Origin: Thalassobius vesicularis
Lineage (GTDB): Bacteria; Pseudomonadota; Alphaproteobacteria; Rhodobacterales; Rhodobacteraceae
Length of the DNA: 54,299 bases
Reading direction: 5' to 3'
Assembly (NCBI RefSeq): GCF_004799325.1
Contig: NZ_SSMD01000013.1
Location: 1-54,299, forward strand
Shown: in pieces, positions 8,901-16,861 of the stretch
Layout: each line of letters starts with the position of its first letter
Position numbering within the stretch: the stretch's first letter is position 1
Translations under genes and position numbers: made by a program
Notes under the pieces: generated by a model
Seen by the model: only the letters and a program-made list of their open reading frames with translations
Database searches by the model: none
What the model was told of the DNA's origin: nothing

Positions 8901-11900
8901 ATGGCTAGAATGACAAAAAGACGTAAGCAATCCCGCCGCTCTGCTCGCCTTGATTTTGCGGCAATTGAAGTCGTTGGTGGTCTCCTGCCAACAGATGTAA
9001 TCGCCCAAATTGCGGCTGGTGATGCAGCCGAGCAAAGTGATGAGAGCTACGGCATTCCCAAAGGTCTAAAGCTACGGGATGAAATCGCTCGCTTTTATCA
9101 GATCGCCCATGCGCATTGGGAAAGCTTTGAAGCTGCCAAGGGGGCGAATGCGTCTGCTCCTATTGGTTTCGTGCAAAGCCTGCTCTCAGAGTGTTTCGGC
9201 TTCAAAACCCTTACAAAGTCGGCTGGCAAGCAGATTGCTGACCGCACCTTCCCTGTTAATTTTTCCGCAGAAAATGGGCGTATTCCAGTTATCATCGCCC
9301 CTTCAGCTCCTGCTGACAGCAGAAAACCTGGTATCGATGAAGCCCTTTCCCAGTTTGGGGATGATACCCGGAGACGTTCAGCAACGCAGCTCCTGCAGGA
9401 ATACCTGAACGCCGATGAGGACGCTCTCTGGGGGATCACCTGTGATGGGAGTGTCCTGCGCATCATGCGGGACAATGCCAGTCTCACACGGCCTGCCTGG
9501 ATTGAGGTGAACTTCGAGAAGGTCTTCACCGAAGGTCTTTTCCCCGATTTTTCTGCTGTCTGGCTTATTCTTCATGCATCACGCTTTGGTGCAGATGGCA
9601 CAAGCCCATCCGACTGCCCGCTGGAACGCTGGAAAGAGCGGAGCCGTCTCGACGGTGCTGCCGCTAAAGACTACCTGCGCCTTGGGGTAGAGGCCGCCCT
9701 TATTGAATTGGGACGAGGCTTCATTCAGCACCCCTACAACACAGATCTCCGAGATAAGTTCCAGTCAGGGGAACTTAGGCGGCAAGCCTATTATGAAGAA
9801 CTCTTGCGTCTCGTTTACCGCATAATCTTCCTCTTTGCTGCAGAAGACCGTGACCTTCTGCACGCCCCCAATACCAGCGATGCTGCACGTAAAGCTTATC
9901 TGGGTGGTTATTCCTTGCACCGCTTGCGGGAACGCTGCGTTCGCAATGCTTCGCTCGACAAGAACATCGATGCTTGGGAGGGAATGAAATCCCTCTTCAA
10001 GGCTCTGTCAGACGGACAGCCTGCACTTGGTCTGGTGGCTTTGGGTGGCCTGTTCGACCCTGAAAAGCTCGCTCATCTTGGGAATTGCAAGATTGAGAAC
10101 AAACGCTTCTTGAAAGCCATCTGGCATGTAGCGTGGTTCCGCCCTGAGGGCCAAGCGATGACCAAAGTGAACTGGCGAGACATGGAGACCGAAGAACTGG
10201 GTTCGGTCTATGAAAGCCTTCTGGAACTAACCCCTGAACTGAACCTCGAAGCTCGTGAATTCACATTTGCGGAAGGGGATGCCACCAAGGGTAACGCTCG
10301 CAAGGTCTCGGGTTCCTATTACACGCCTGACTCCCTTGTGAAGCTTCTGCTCGATACGACCTTGGACCCTGTGCTGGATGCGGCCGAGGCTCGCAATCCG
10401 AGCGATCCTGTCTCTGAAATCCTCAAGCTTTCCATGATCGACCCTGCTTGTGGGTCTGGTCACTTCCTCTTAGGTGCTGCACGCCGGGCTGCGGGCCGTA
10501 TTGCCCGTCACCGCATGCCTGGAGCGATCTCTCAAGAGGTCTTCCAACATGCGCTGCGTGAGGTTGTTGGAAACTGCATCTACGGCTCTGACCGGAACCC
10601 GATGGCGGTTGAGCTTTGCAAGGTTGCCCTCTGGATTGAAGCCCTAGAGCCCGGCAAACCACTGTCCTTTCTTGATGCTCGCATCAAATGTGGCGACAGC
10701 CTGATTGGTATCTTTGACTATGAGATGCTGAAGGCTGGCATCCCTGATGATGCCTACACTGCCATGTCGGGGGACGATAAGGCAGTGGCAAAAGCCTACG
10801 AACGGTTGAACAAGGATGAGCGGGACGGCAAAGCAGCATCGGGCTTCATCAAGACTCTAGCCGCCCCTGCTGAAATCGTGGATGGCGCACGCAAAATCGC
10901 AGCCATGCCAGAAGATACCCTGTCCGAGGTGAAGGCCAAAGCACGGGCCTTCGCTCGTTATGAAGCCTCCGACCAATGGCAGCGTCTCAAACTTGCTTGC
11001 GATATGTATGTTGCGGCTTTCTTTACGCCCAAAGTGGGTGAAACCCCCTCTGCTCGAACATTGGTCGATATGCCCGTTCCAACCACAGGGGCGATGTGGG
11101 AAGCGGTCGCTGGCAATATCCGCTCGGATGTTCTGCTCGATAATGCCACCAAGGTCTCTGAAGAAAACAGCGCCCTGCATTGGCCCTTGGCGTTCCCTGC
11201 CGTGATGGCACGGGGTGGTTTTGATGCAGTGGTCGGCAATCCCCCTTGGGAGCGGATCAAACTTCAAGAACAAGAATTCTTCGCATCTCGTGACACGGCG
11301 ATTGCGACCGCAAAAAATAAGGCTGCACGAGATAAGCTCATCAAGGCGCTTTCAACGGCGGAAGAGGGAACACGAGAGCATAATCTGTTTCTCGAATTCG
11401 AGGCGGCAAAACGTGCTGCGGAAGCATCAAGCTTCTTTGTTCGCAAGACAGGTCGCTTCCCGCTTTCAGGCGTGGGTGATGTAAACACGTACGCCCTTTT
11501 TGCGGAACATTTCTCTCGCCTTGCACGGCGACCCCAACAGAACACCAAGTCTGCGCAAACATCCCTTCTGCAAGCGATTGCTGATACTGGTGGCGTGCGT
11601 GAAGCACCTGCTGGTCGTGCTGGCATGATTGTTCCCACGGGCATCGCAACCGATAGTTCAACCAGTGCTTTCTTTGGTGATCTTGTATCTACCAAACGCC
11701 TGAACGCCCTTTATGACTTCGAAAACCGAGATGGAATCTTTCCCGGAGTTCACCGCAGCTTCAAGTTCTCAACACTGTCTATTGGACTTGCAAAAGTCGC
11801 CAATTTTGCCTTCTTCCTCCATGATGTCTCGATGCTGGAGGAAAAAGAACGCCGCTTTACGCTGTCGCCTGAGCAGATTGCAGCCATCAATCCCAACACG

Positions 11901-13274
11901 AAAACAGCGCCCGTGTTCCGCTCCCGTGCAGATGCCGAATTGACAGCCAAACTCTACTCAAAGGCTCCAGTTCTTATAGAAGAGCGGCCTGACCATCCAG
12001 AGGGGGATAAGAACCCCTGGGGGATCAGTTTCCAGACAATGTTCCACATGTCGAATGACAGCGGATATTTCCGTGGGACTGATGACCTCGAAAAAATCGG
12101 CTTCGCTCGCACCGGCACCGATTGGGAACACTCAGATGGTCGGCGCTATGTGCCATTGTATGAAGCAAAGATGATCCACCACTACGATCACCGGTGGGCA
12201 ACCTATGAAGGTGAGGATGAGGAACAAGGCACACGTGATGTGACCCTTGAGGAAAAGCAGGACCCCAACTTTGAACCCACCCCCCGCTACTGGGTGCCCG
12301 AAGATGAAGTGGATATGCGGGCCTCTCGTGTGCCAACTCGCCTGAAAACCGCCTTCAAGAAAGACGACGCTGAAGGGTGCCTTAAGATTCTGGCGGAATG
12401 GGTTCTTGGGTCTACACCTGGGCTGAGCCCACAAAACCCCGTGGCATCTTTGCGGGATATTCAGGCGCATCTGGCGGCTGTTCTTGGTCCTCAAGCAACC
12501 TCATCCACGGTTGTAGGTCGTAGCTTGCAAAACTGGCTCAGCGCCGCTGCCCCCCGTGGGGTGGAAATGCAGCGTTATACACCACTCGACCAAGAGGATT
12601 TGGCATTCATCAAGGAATATGGTGGGCGCTGGTTAGAGCTGACGGGGGATCTGATTGATCGGAAGAAAGCCCGATGGTTCCTATCGTGGCGAGACATCAC
12701 TAACTCAACCAACGAACGCACTGTTATTGCAGCCGTTTACCCTTACAGCGGCGTTAGTAACAAACTGCCCGTAATGAACTTACCTTCAGCAAACGGTATC
12801 GATGCCGCCTGCATCGTGAGCAACCTTTCGTCTTTGACTTTCGACTATGTGTCACGACAAAAAATCGGCGGCACTTCTATGAACTACTTTATTTATAAGC
12901 AGTTGCCTCTGCTCGCTCCCGACCAATTCAATTCGCAAGATAAAGAATTCATCCAACCAAGAATTATCGAACTCACCTACACCAGCCACGCTATGCGACC
13001 ATGGGCAGAAGATCTTGGCTATACTGGCACACCCTTCGCATTCGACCCTGATAGACGGGCACAATTGCGTGCGGAACTGGATGCCTTCTTTGCCAAGAAA
13101 TACGGCCTCACACGGGATGAACTGCGCTATGTGCTCGACCCACATGATGTGAAGGGCAGCGATTATCCGTCAGAGACCTTCCGTGGCCTGAAGAACAAGG
13201 AGATCAACCAATTCGGTGAATACCGCACGCAGCGCCTCGTCCTTGAAGCCTTTGATCGCATGACGGGGGGCTGA
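8901..13274 (+). CDS. Eco57I/PglX-like N6-adenine DNA methyltransferase (DrmMI-like)
   Basis: A 1,457-residue class I SAM-dependent methyltransferase. Motif I is DPACGSGHF near residues 513-521, preceded by the SGSYYTP segment typical of the Eco57I/PglX group. Motif IV is NPPWE near 780-784, the N6-adenine type of catalytic loop. The roughly 450 N-terminal residues match the long accessory region of this group (LWGITCDGSVLRIMRDN, then YYEELLRLVYRIIFLFAAEDR). I see no PD-(D/E)XK cleavage motif there, so a type IIG nuclease activity is not supported. The C-terminal half probably contains the target recognition region. In DISARM and BREX the equivalent enzyme marks host DNA as self, and the helicases act on unmarked DNA. 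It lies between the SNF2 helicase (10 bases) and HNH nuclease (3 bases) genes. Confidence 0.88.
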   Translation: MARMTKRRKQSRRSARLDFAAIEVVGGLLPTDVIAQIAAGDAAEQSDESYGIPKGLKLRDEIARFYQIAHAHWESFEAAKGANASAPIGFVQSLLSECFGFKTLTKSAGKQIADRTFPVNFSAENGRIPVIIAPSAPADSRKPGIDEALSQFGDDTRRRSATQLLQEYLNADEDALWGITCDGSVLRIMRDNASLTRPAWIEVNFEKVFTEGLFPDFSAVWLILHASRFGADGTSPSDCPLERWKERSRLDGAAAKDYLRLGVEAALIELGRGFIQHPYNTDLRDKFQSGELRRQAYYEELLRLVYRIIFLFAAEDRDLLHAPNTSDAARKAYLGGYSLHRLRERCVRNASLDKNIDAWEGMKSLFKALSDGQPALGLVALGGLFDPEKLAHLGNCKIENKRFLKAIWHVAWFRPEGQAMTKVNWRDMETEELGSVYESLLELTPELNLEAREFTFAEGDATKGNARKVSGSYYTPDSLVKLLLDTTLDPVLDAAEARNPSDPVSEILKLSMIDPACGSGHFLLGAARRAAGRIARHRMPGAISQEVFQHALREVVGNCIYGSDRNPMAVELCKVALWIEALEPGKPLSFLDARIKCGDSLIGIFDYEMLKAGIPDDAYTAMSGDDKAVAKAYERLNKDERDGKAASGFIKTLAAPAEIVDGARKIAAMPEDTLSEVKAKARAFARYEASDQWQRLKLACDMYVAAFFTPKVGETPSARTLVDMPVPTTGAMWEAVAGNIRSDVLLDNATKVSEENSALHWPLAFPAVMARGGFDAVVGNPPWERIKLQEQEFFASRDTAIATAKNKAARDKLIKALSTAEEGTREHNLFLEFEAAKRAAEASSFFVRKTGRFPLSGVGDVNTYALFAEHFSRLARRPQQNTKSAQTSLLQAIADTGGVREAPAGRAGMIVPTGIATDSSTSAFFGDLVSTKRLNALYDFENRDGIFPGVHRSFKFSTLSIGLAKVANFAFFLHDVSMLEEKERRFTLSPEQIAAINPNTKTAPVFRSRADAELTAKLYSKAPVLIEERPDHPEGDKNPWGISFQTMFHMSNDSGYFRGTDDLEKIGFARTGTDWEHSDGRRYVPLYEAKMIHHYDHRWATYEGEDEEQGTRDVTLEEKQDPNFEPTPRYWVPEDEVDMRASRVPTRLKTAFKKDDAEGCLKILAEWVLGSTPGLSPQNPVASLRDIQAHLAAVLGPQATSSTVVGRSLQNWLSAAAPRGVEMQRYTPLDQEDLAFIKEYGGRWLELTGDLIDRKKARWFLSWRDITNSTNERTVIAAVYPYSGVSNKLPVMNLPSANGIDAACIVSNLSSLTFDYVSRQKIGGTSMNYFIYKQLPLLAPDQFNSQDKEFIQPRIIELTYTSHAMRPWAEDLGYTGTPFAFDPDRRAQLRAELDAFFAKKYGLTRDELRYVLDPHDVKGSDYPSETFRGLKNKEINQFGEYRTQRLVLEAFDRMTGG

Positions 13275-13277
13275 CGT

Positions 13278-14027
13278 ATGGACCTCAGCCTTCGCAACCG
13301 ACTTGAGAAATCAGCCCTCGACCAAGGGTTTTCGATTCCGCTTGGCGAAAGCGATGGCTGGCTGGTGTTTCAAGCGCATGCGGTTCCAACACGCCTTGTG
13401 CTGTCTTCAGACGCTGAAGGGCGATATCTGGTTGGCACATCCCATCGAGGAGTTGGCAGCGAACTTTCAGACGAACTGCAGATAGCCCCCTATGCACATG
13501 AGGGTTTTGATTGCTTTGTTGCCCCAAGCTCAAGCGATCTCTTCCGCATCATAGGGCGGATATGGTCTCTTGCCCGCTCTTTGCCCAATGAACCCTTGGC
13601 AGAGTTCGAGAGACTGCTGAAAGAGGAACCCTCTACAACCGAGGTAGAGCGCCTGCGCAAAGAACGCATCGGGCAAAACGTGTTCCGCTCTGCCCTCATG
13701 GATTACTGGGAAAAATCTTGTGCTGTTACAGGGGTTCAGAACCCAACCCTTCTACGAGCAAGCCATATTATTCCATGGGCCACCTGCGAAAGCGATGAAG
13801 AGCGCCTTAATGTGCATAACGGCCTTCTGCTCGTGGCGACCTTGGATGCTGCCTTTGATGCTGGCCTCGTCACGTTCGAAGATGACGGCAGAATTCTGAT
13901 TTCCGGAAAACTGAGTGAGAGGGATCGGATTTCATCCGGAATTGGTAACCATATGCGTCTTACCCGTATGAATGATGAAGTCAGAAAGCGCCTGGCTTGG
14001 CATCGAAAATATTTGTTTCAGCTTTGA
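13278..14027 (+). CDS. HNH endonuclease (HNH_2 type)
   Basis: A 249-residue protein starting three bases after the methyltransferase stop. The C-terminal half has the HNH_2 pattern: an RIGQ...FR segment, a CAVTG segment, ASHIIPW near residues 161-167 (first His), then VHNGLLL (Asn near 181) and LDAAFDAGLVTF. The N-terminal about 110 residues form a separate domain that I do not recognise. Known: HNH_2 proteins are common as the cutting subunit or partner in restriction-like loci. In class 1 DISARM the fifth gene encodes a PLD-type nuclease (DrmC). Here the HNH gene occupies that place, so it is the likely effector that breaks unmodified DNA. Role inferred from position; family call firm. Confidence 0.82.
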   Translation: MDLSLRNRLEKSALDQGFSIPLGESDGWLVFQAHAVPTRLVLSSDAEGRYLVGTSHRGVGSELSDELQIAPYAHEGFDCFVAPSSSDLFRIIGRIWSLARSLPNEPLAEFERLLKEEPSTTEVERLRKERIGQNVFRSALMDYWEKSCAVTGVQNPTLLRASHIIPWATCESDEERLNVHNGLLLVATLDAAFDAGLVTFEDDGRILISGKLSERDRISSGIGNHMRLTRMNDEVRKRLAWHRKYLFQL

Positions 14028-14035
14028 AAGGCTAA

Positions 14036-14122
14036 ATTGAAACCTCAACCGCCAACAACGGCTTGCTGTCCCCGATTGACTTCGAAGAAAGACAGCGCAA
14101 ACTGAAAAAGGCAGGTGTCTAG
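14036..14122 (+). pseudogene. IS3-like transposase C-terminal remnant at the defence/prophage junction
   Basis: Directly after the HNH gene one frame reads 28 residues (IETSTANNGLLSPIDFEERQ then RKLKKAGV) before a TAG at 14120-14122. The LSP-x-DFE pattern followed by a short basic tail is how many IS3-family OrfB transposases end. A TAA immediately upstream (14033-14035) shows that the rest of the gene is missing. It suggests an insertion sequence or a recombination event at the border between the lower-GC defence operon and the GC-rich prophage. The remnant is short, so chance similarity is possible. Confidence 0.42.
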
Positions 14123-14228
14123 GAAACTAGGGGTACCTCACCTGTCACATGCCAGCTGGCGGCCATTTCCCGATATCGAACGCAAACTCGTTGACCCAGG
14201 ATTTGGCGAAGACCGCGCCCCGGGAGGA

Positions 14229-14453
14229 TTACTTCGCGCCCCCACACTCCCGTTCCCAACTGAGGTTGGTCCTGAAGTCCCGCGCGAGGTTCCACGGCGC
14301 GTTTTCACTGCGCCAGTCGATCTCGGCCTGGGTAAACCGCCGGGGTTCTTCGACATCGCAGAAGAGCGCCGCCTCAATCGCGGGCGGCGTCGGGGTCAGG
14401 CAGGAGCCAGCGCTCAGGCACGTGGTAAGTGCGGGGATCAGCAACAGTCGCAT
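14229..14453 (-). CDS. Outer-membrane spanin (Rz1-like lipoprotein), overlapping the inner spanin gene
   Basis: A 74-residue protein with an N-terminal signal peptide (MRLLLIPALTTCLSAGSC) ending in a plausible lipobox (SAGSC). Its first 80 bases are encoded in another frame of the end of the inner spanin gene, the classic Rz/Rz1 overlap. The mature part (FCDVEEPRRFTQAEIDWR and following) is a segment I recognise from spanin-region proteins of alphaproteobacterial phages. Expected function: an outer-membrane lipoprotein that pairs with the inner spanin to fuse the membranes in the last step of lysis. Last gene of the late operon, nearest the defence island. Confidence 0.72.
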   Translation of the reverse strand: MRLLLIPALTTCLSAGSCLTPTPPAIEAALFCDVEEPRRFTQAEIDWRSENAPWNLARDFRTNLSWERECGGAK

Positions 14454-14628
14454 CGCTTTGTTTGTCCTCTGTGATGTTGCGGGTGCGGGCCTGACAACCT
14501 GAGAGCTGCCCGTCGAGCACGGCTATCTGACGAACGAGCCTCTGGTTCTCACTATGCAGGAGCGCTCCCCAGCCGAGGGCCGCCCCCAGCACCCCAACCA
14601 GCACCGGCAGGGCGAACCGTCCGATCAT
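14374..14628 (-). CDS. Inner-membrane spanin (Rz-like)
   Basis: An 84-residue protein with one N-terminal transmembrane helix (FALPVLVGVLGAALGWGALL) followed by a periplasmic segment (HSENQRLVRQIAVLDGQLSG) with heptad-like spacing. This is the layout of an inner spanin. It starts 4 bases inside the end of the lysozyme gene, and the outer spanin begins inside it. The end is rich in Pro and Asp. Length is shorter than lambda Rz but within the range of phage inner spanins. Assignment rests on topology and position rather than sequence similarity. Confidence 0.68.
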   Translation of the reverse strand: MIGRFALPVLVGVLGAALGWGALLHSENQRLVRQIAVLDGQLSGCQARTRNITEDKQSDATVADPRTYHVPERWLLPDPDAARD

Positions 14629-15125
14629 ATCAGCCCCGCCTCATGCAGTCCGGCCTCGCAATCGGCGCGTTCGGCGGCGCGGCGGTTGACGAGCCCGCGG
14701 ATGACCCGCCCGCCGGCCCGGGTCCAGCGCGAGAGCTCGGGACAGACCCGGGCCCAGTTCCCGGCATTCAGATACCGCACCAGGGTTGAGCCGCAGGCAG
14801 CGCCAACCCCGACATTATAGGTCCAGGAAAGAAGAGCTGCCGCAGTCTGGCGCGGGATCTGCGCCACGAGCGGATCGTCGATACAGGCCGAGAGCCCCTC
14901 GGCATGGCTGCGCAGCTCCTGCATCAGCCGCGCGTCGCAATCCGCCGGGGTGGCCAGATCACCGGGCTTCACCCCGTCGGTGACCCCGTCACAGATGGTC
15001 CAGACCCCGACGATATCCTGATAGGCGCGCAGGCTGCGCCCCTCCCAATGACGGACACCGGGAATGGCGGCGGCCAGCACCGCCGCGCTGGCAAGACCCA
15101 GCCCGGCTTTTCTGTAAAATCTCAT
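14625..15125 (-). CDS. Phage lysozyme (endolysin, GH24) with N-terminal signal-anchor-release segment
   Basis: A 166-residue muramidase. The GH24 catalytic triad E-8-D-5-T is present at E28 (HWEGRS), D37 (AYQDIVG) and T43 (VWTICDG). Residues 6-23 (KAGLGLASAAVLAAAIPG) form a weakly hydrophobic, Ala/Gly-rich helix without a strong cleavage site. This is how signal-anchor-release endolysins such as P21 Lyz look: exported by Sec, tethered inactive, and released when the membrane is depolarised. Several cysteines (C45, C63, C81, C110, C128, C155) could form the disulfides that control such enzymes. The start overlaps the stop of the holin-like gene by four bases. Confidence 0.88.
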   Translation of the reverse strand: MRFYRKAGLGLASAAVLAAAIPGVRHWEGRSLRAYQDIVGVWTICDGVTDGVKPGDLATPADCDARLMQELRSHAEGLSACIDDPLVAQIPRQTAAALLSWTYNVGVGAACGSTLVRYLNAGNWARVCPELSRWTRAGGRVIRGLVNRRAAERADCEAGLHEAGLI

Positions 15126-15364
15126 CTGTCTGCTCCCCGTTTCATGAGCACGCCCTCGATCCGCTCGACACCGGATTCGATCTTGGCCATGCGCTCGCGA
15201 TCCTCATCGCGCTGCTTTTCTCTGGTGCTGAGCTCGGCCTGCAGCAATTCGATCTGCTTCTGATTGGTGATCACCCGCCGGATGAGCCAGAGCGTGCCCG
15301 AGGCAATCGCCCCCACAAGAGAACTGACCGCCCAGAAGAGCGCGTCCTCGATCCTGTCCAACAT
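15122..15364 (-). CDS. Holin-like small membrane protein with coiled-coil tail
   Basis: Eighty residues beginning at MLDRIEDALF. One membrane segment (WAVSSLVGAIASGTLWLI, residues 10-27) is followed by a strongly charged, heptad-patterned region (NQKQIELLQAELSTREKQRD and on). It sits immediately before the lysozyme gene. With an SAR lysozyme only a pinholin-like protein is needed, so a holin/pinholin role is plausible. A structural role at the membrane is possible too, since a single-helix protein with a coiled coil is not the standard two-helix pinholin. The longer upstream frame is antisense-like and was not used. Confidence 0.6.
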   Translation of the reverse strand: MLDRIEDALFWAVSSLVGAIASGTLWLIRRVITNQKQIELLQAELSTREKQRDEDRERMAKIESGVERIEGVLMKRGADR

Positions 15365-15377
15365 GTTTCCTGTCCTT

Positions 15378-15914
15378 CTATGCGTGAGAGCTCTGTGGCG
15401 TTGCCGCCCCGCGCAGCCCGTCGAGCGGCACAAGGCAGATCGCCCGGCCATCTGCGTCCGCCACACCGGTCGTGAGGATCCCCGGCCAGCGCCCGGCCCA
15501 GCTCCGGATCTCGGCGGTCTGGGCGGCAAAAAGCACGCCATGGGTCATGCCACGGGCCTGCGCATCAAGGGCCCGCGCCGCAGCCAGGCGAAGCGAGAGC
15601 CCCTGCCCCCGAACCGCGCCATCAACATAGATATGCGTGGCCACGCTCAGTTCCCCGAGCCCGATCTCCAGCATGGCAAGTTCCGCAACAAGCTCCGCAT
15701 CTCCAGCCAGAGCCGGCACCTCTGTGGCCGGCAGATGCAGATAGCTGCCGACAATGCGCCAGCCCTGCCGCGCGAGAACCGCCCGGGCGCCACGACCGGC
15801 CAGATCCGCGAGGTAATGCAAGTCCTGCTCGTGTGGCACGTCCTGTTGCAGCCGGGCGATGTCCGGCCAGCGCAACCGCAAACCGGCCAGATCGAAAGCC
15901 TCAATCGTGATCAT
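15378..15914 (-). CDS. GNAT-fold acetyltransferase-like protein in the tail/lysis interval
   Basis: A 178-residue protein starting at MITIEAFDLA, with an ATGA overlap with the upstream gene. The middle contains a GNAT-like acetyl-CoA loop and helix: VDGAVRGQGLSLRLAAARAL, followed by a strand with GVLFAAQT. GNAT-like genes occur near tail fibre genes in several phages, where they may modify a phage or host protein; the substrate cannot be told here. The N-terminal third (residues 1-60) is not recognised. The family call depends on one motif and is moderate. Confidence 0.5.
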   Translation of the reverse strand: MITIEAFDLAGLRLRWPDIARLQQDVPHEQDLHYLADLAGRGARAVLARQGWRIVGSYLHLPATEVPALAGDAELVAELAMLEIGLGELSVATHIYVDGAVRGQGLSLRLAAARALDAQARGMTHGVLFAAQTAEIRSWAGRWPGILTTGVADADGRAICLVPLDGLRGAATPQSSHA

Positions 15915-16348
15915 GACAACCCCTCCAAAAGCGCCGCGACCTCCGCAACCGCAGCCTCGATGTCCGCAGGGCTTGCGGCGGCCCGCACCCGCGCGATGGC
16001 CCCGATGCGCAGCGCCTCCATCTGGGCGCCGAGCTGGCGCCACTCGGCCGCCAAACGCTCAAAGAGGACCGCGACCTCCTGAGGTGTCTGCCCCGTGGCA
16101 TGGCTTTCGGCCGCGATGAAGGGAAACACCCCCGGATCGAGGCTCTCTGCATCGGGCACCGGATCCAGCGTCAGGAAGCGCTCCGCCTCGGCCTGTTTTT
16201 CCCGGTAGATCATGTCCTGACCGGCAATCGGGGTGATGTAGCGCCGCCGCGCCTGATCCACGGCCGCATTGATCGCGGCAATGCCCGCGCTGGCATGGTG
16301 CTCAAGCTCGCGCGCCTTGCTTTGCCCGGACCGGGACAGGATCAGCAT
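15911..16348 (-). CDS. Conserved phage protein of unknown function (tail region)
   Basis: A 145-residue, Ala- and Glu-rich, mostly helical protein (for example LEHHASAGIAAINAAVDQAR) without membrane segments or catalytic motifs I recognise. It lies between the gene after the tail tip protein and the GNAT-like gene, with overlapping or one-base junctions, so it belongs to the late operon. Position suggests a tail fibre chaperone or assembly factor, but nothing in the sequence proves that. Confidence 0.6.
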   Translation of the reverse strand: MLILSRSGQSKARELEHHASAGIAAINAAVDQARRRYITPIAGQDMIYREKQAEAERFLTLDPVPDAESLDPGVFPFIAAESHATGQTPQEVAVLFERLAAEWRQLGAQMEALRIGAIARVRAAASPADIEAAVAEVAALLEGLS

Positions 16349-16349
16349 G

Positions 16350-16859
16350 TCAGGGAACCTCCATCAGATGGGTGACCGGCAGGTAGGGCGCCGGTGCCGT
16401 GATCTCGACCGCGTAGCGCCCGGGATCTGTCAGAGAGAAGCTGACCTCCGCCCCGCCCCCCTCCGGCATGACCCGCGCCAGCACCTCGCCGCCGCTCAGA
16501 TCATGGATCTCGACCTGAGCGCCCTGAGGCAGCTCGGTGATCCGCCAGCCCCCCGCCTCTTCGGTCAGCACGCCGGGAAGTGGCCGGGACACCAGCTCGT
16601 CGCCCTCAGCACGCATGCGCGACAGGCGCACCAGACCGGCAGGCCCATCCCGCAGCCCGATCGTTCCGGGCGGGGCCACGAAGGCCAGCACATGCGCCTC
16701 CTCGAGAACCTCCACCCCATCGGCCTGCATCACCACCTGCGCCGGGACCTCCTGATCCCGGGCCGGCACCACTTCCAGCCAGTCCGGCCCCGGGCGCGCC
16801 GCATGGCGCAGCACCCCGGTCACCAGACCGGCCGCATCGAGTTTGACGAAGACAGGCAT
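16350..16859 (-). CDS. Phage tail-region protein, beta-rich, unknown function
   Basis: A 169-residue protein starting at MPVFVKLDAAG, placed two bases after the tip attachment gene. It has a repeated short-strand pattern (GLVTGVLRHAARPGPDW, AQVEIHDLSGGEVLARVMPE, GRYAVEI) ending in a beta-sandwich-like segment. It has no catalytic motif. Position directly downstream of the J-like gene is typical of accessory tail-tip proteins. The longer upstream extension would run back into the J-like gene and was not used. Confidence 0.6.
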   Translation of the reverse strand: MPVFVKLDAAGLVTGVLRHAARPGPDWLEVVPARDQEVPAQVVMQADGVEVLEEAHVLAFVAPPGTIGLRDGPAGLVRLSRMRAEGDELVSRPLPGVLTEEAGGWRITELPQGAQVEIHDLSGGEVLARVMPEGGGAEVSFSLTDPGRYAVEITAPAPYLPVTHLMEVP

Positions 16860-16861
16860 GT

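Noticed and set aside
8901-10230. Type IIG restriction nuclease domain at the N-terminus of the large methylase
   Set aside because: No PD...(D/E)XK pattern could be found; the region matches the accessory part of PglX/DrmMI-like enzymes.
1-14027. BREX as the identity of the defence operon
   Set aside because: A PglX-like methylase and BrxR-like regulator are present, but BrxC/PglY, PglZ and BrxL are absent and two SF2/SNF2 helicases with DUF1998 fit DISARM or Druantia better.
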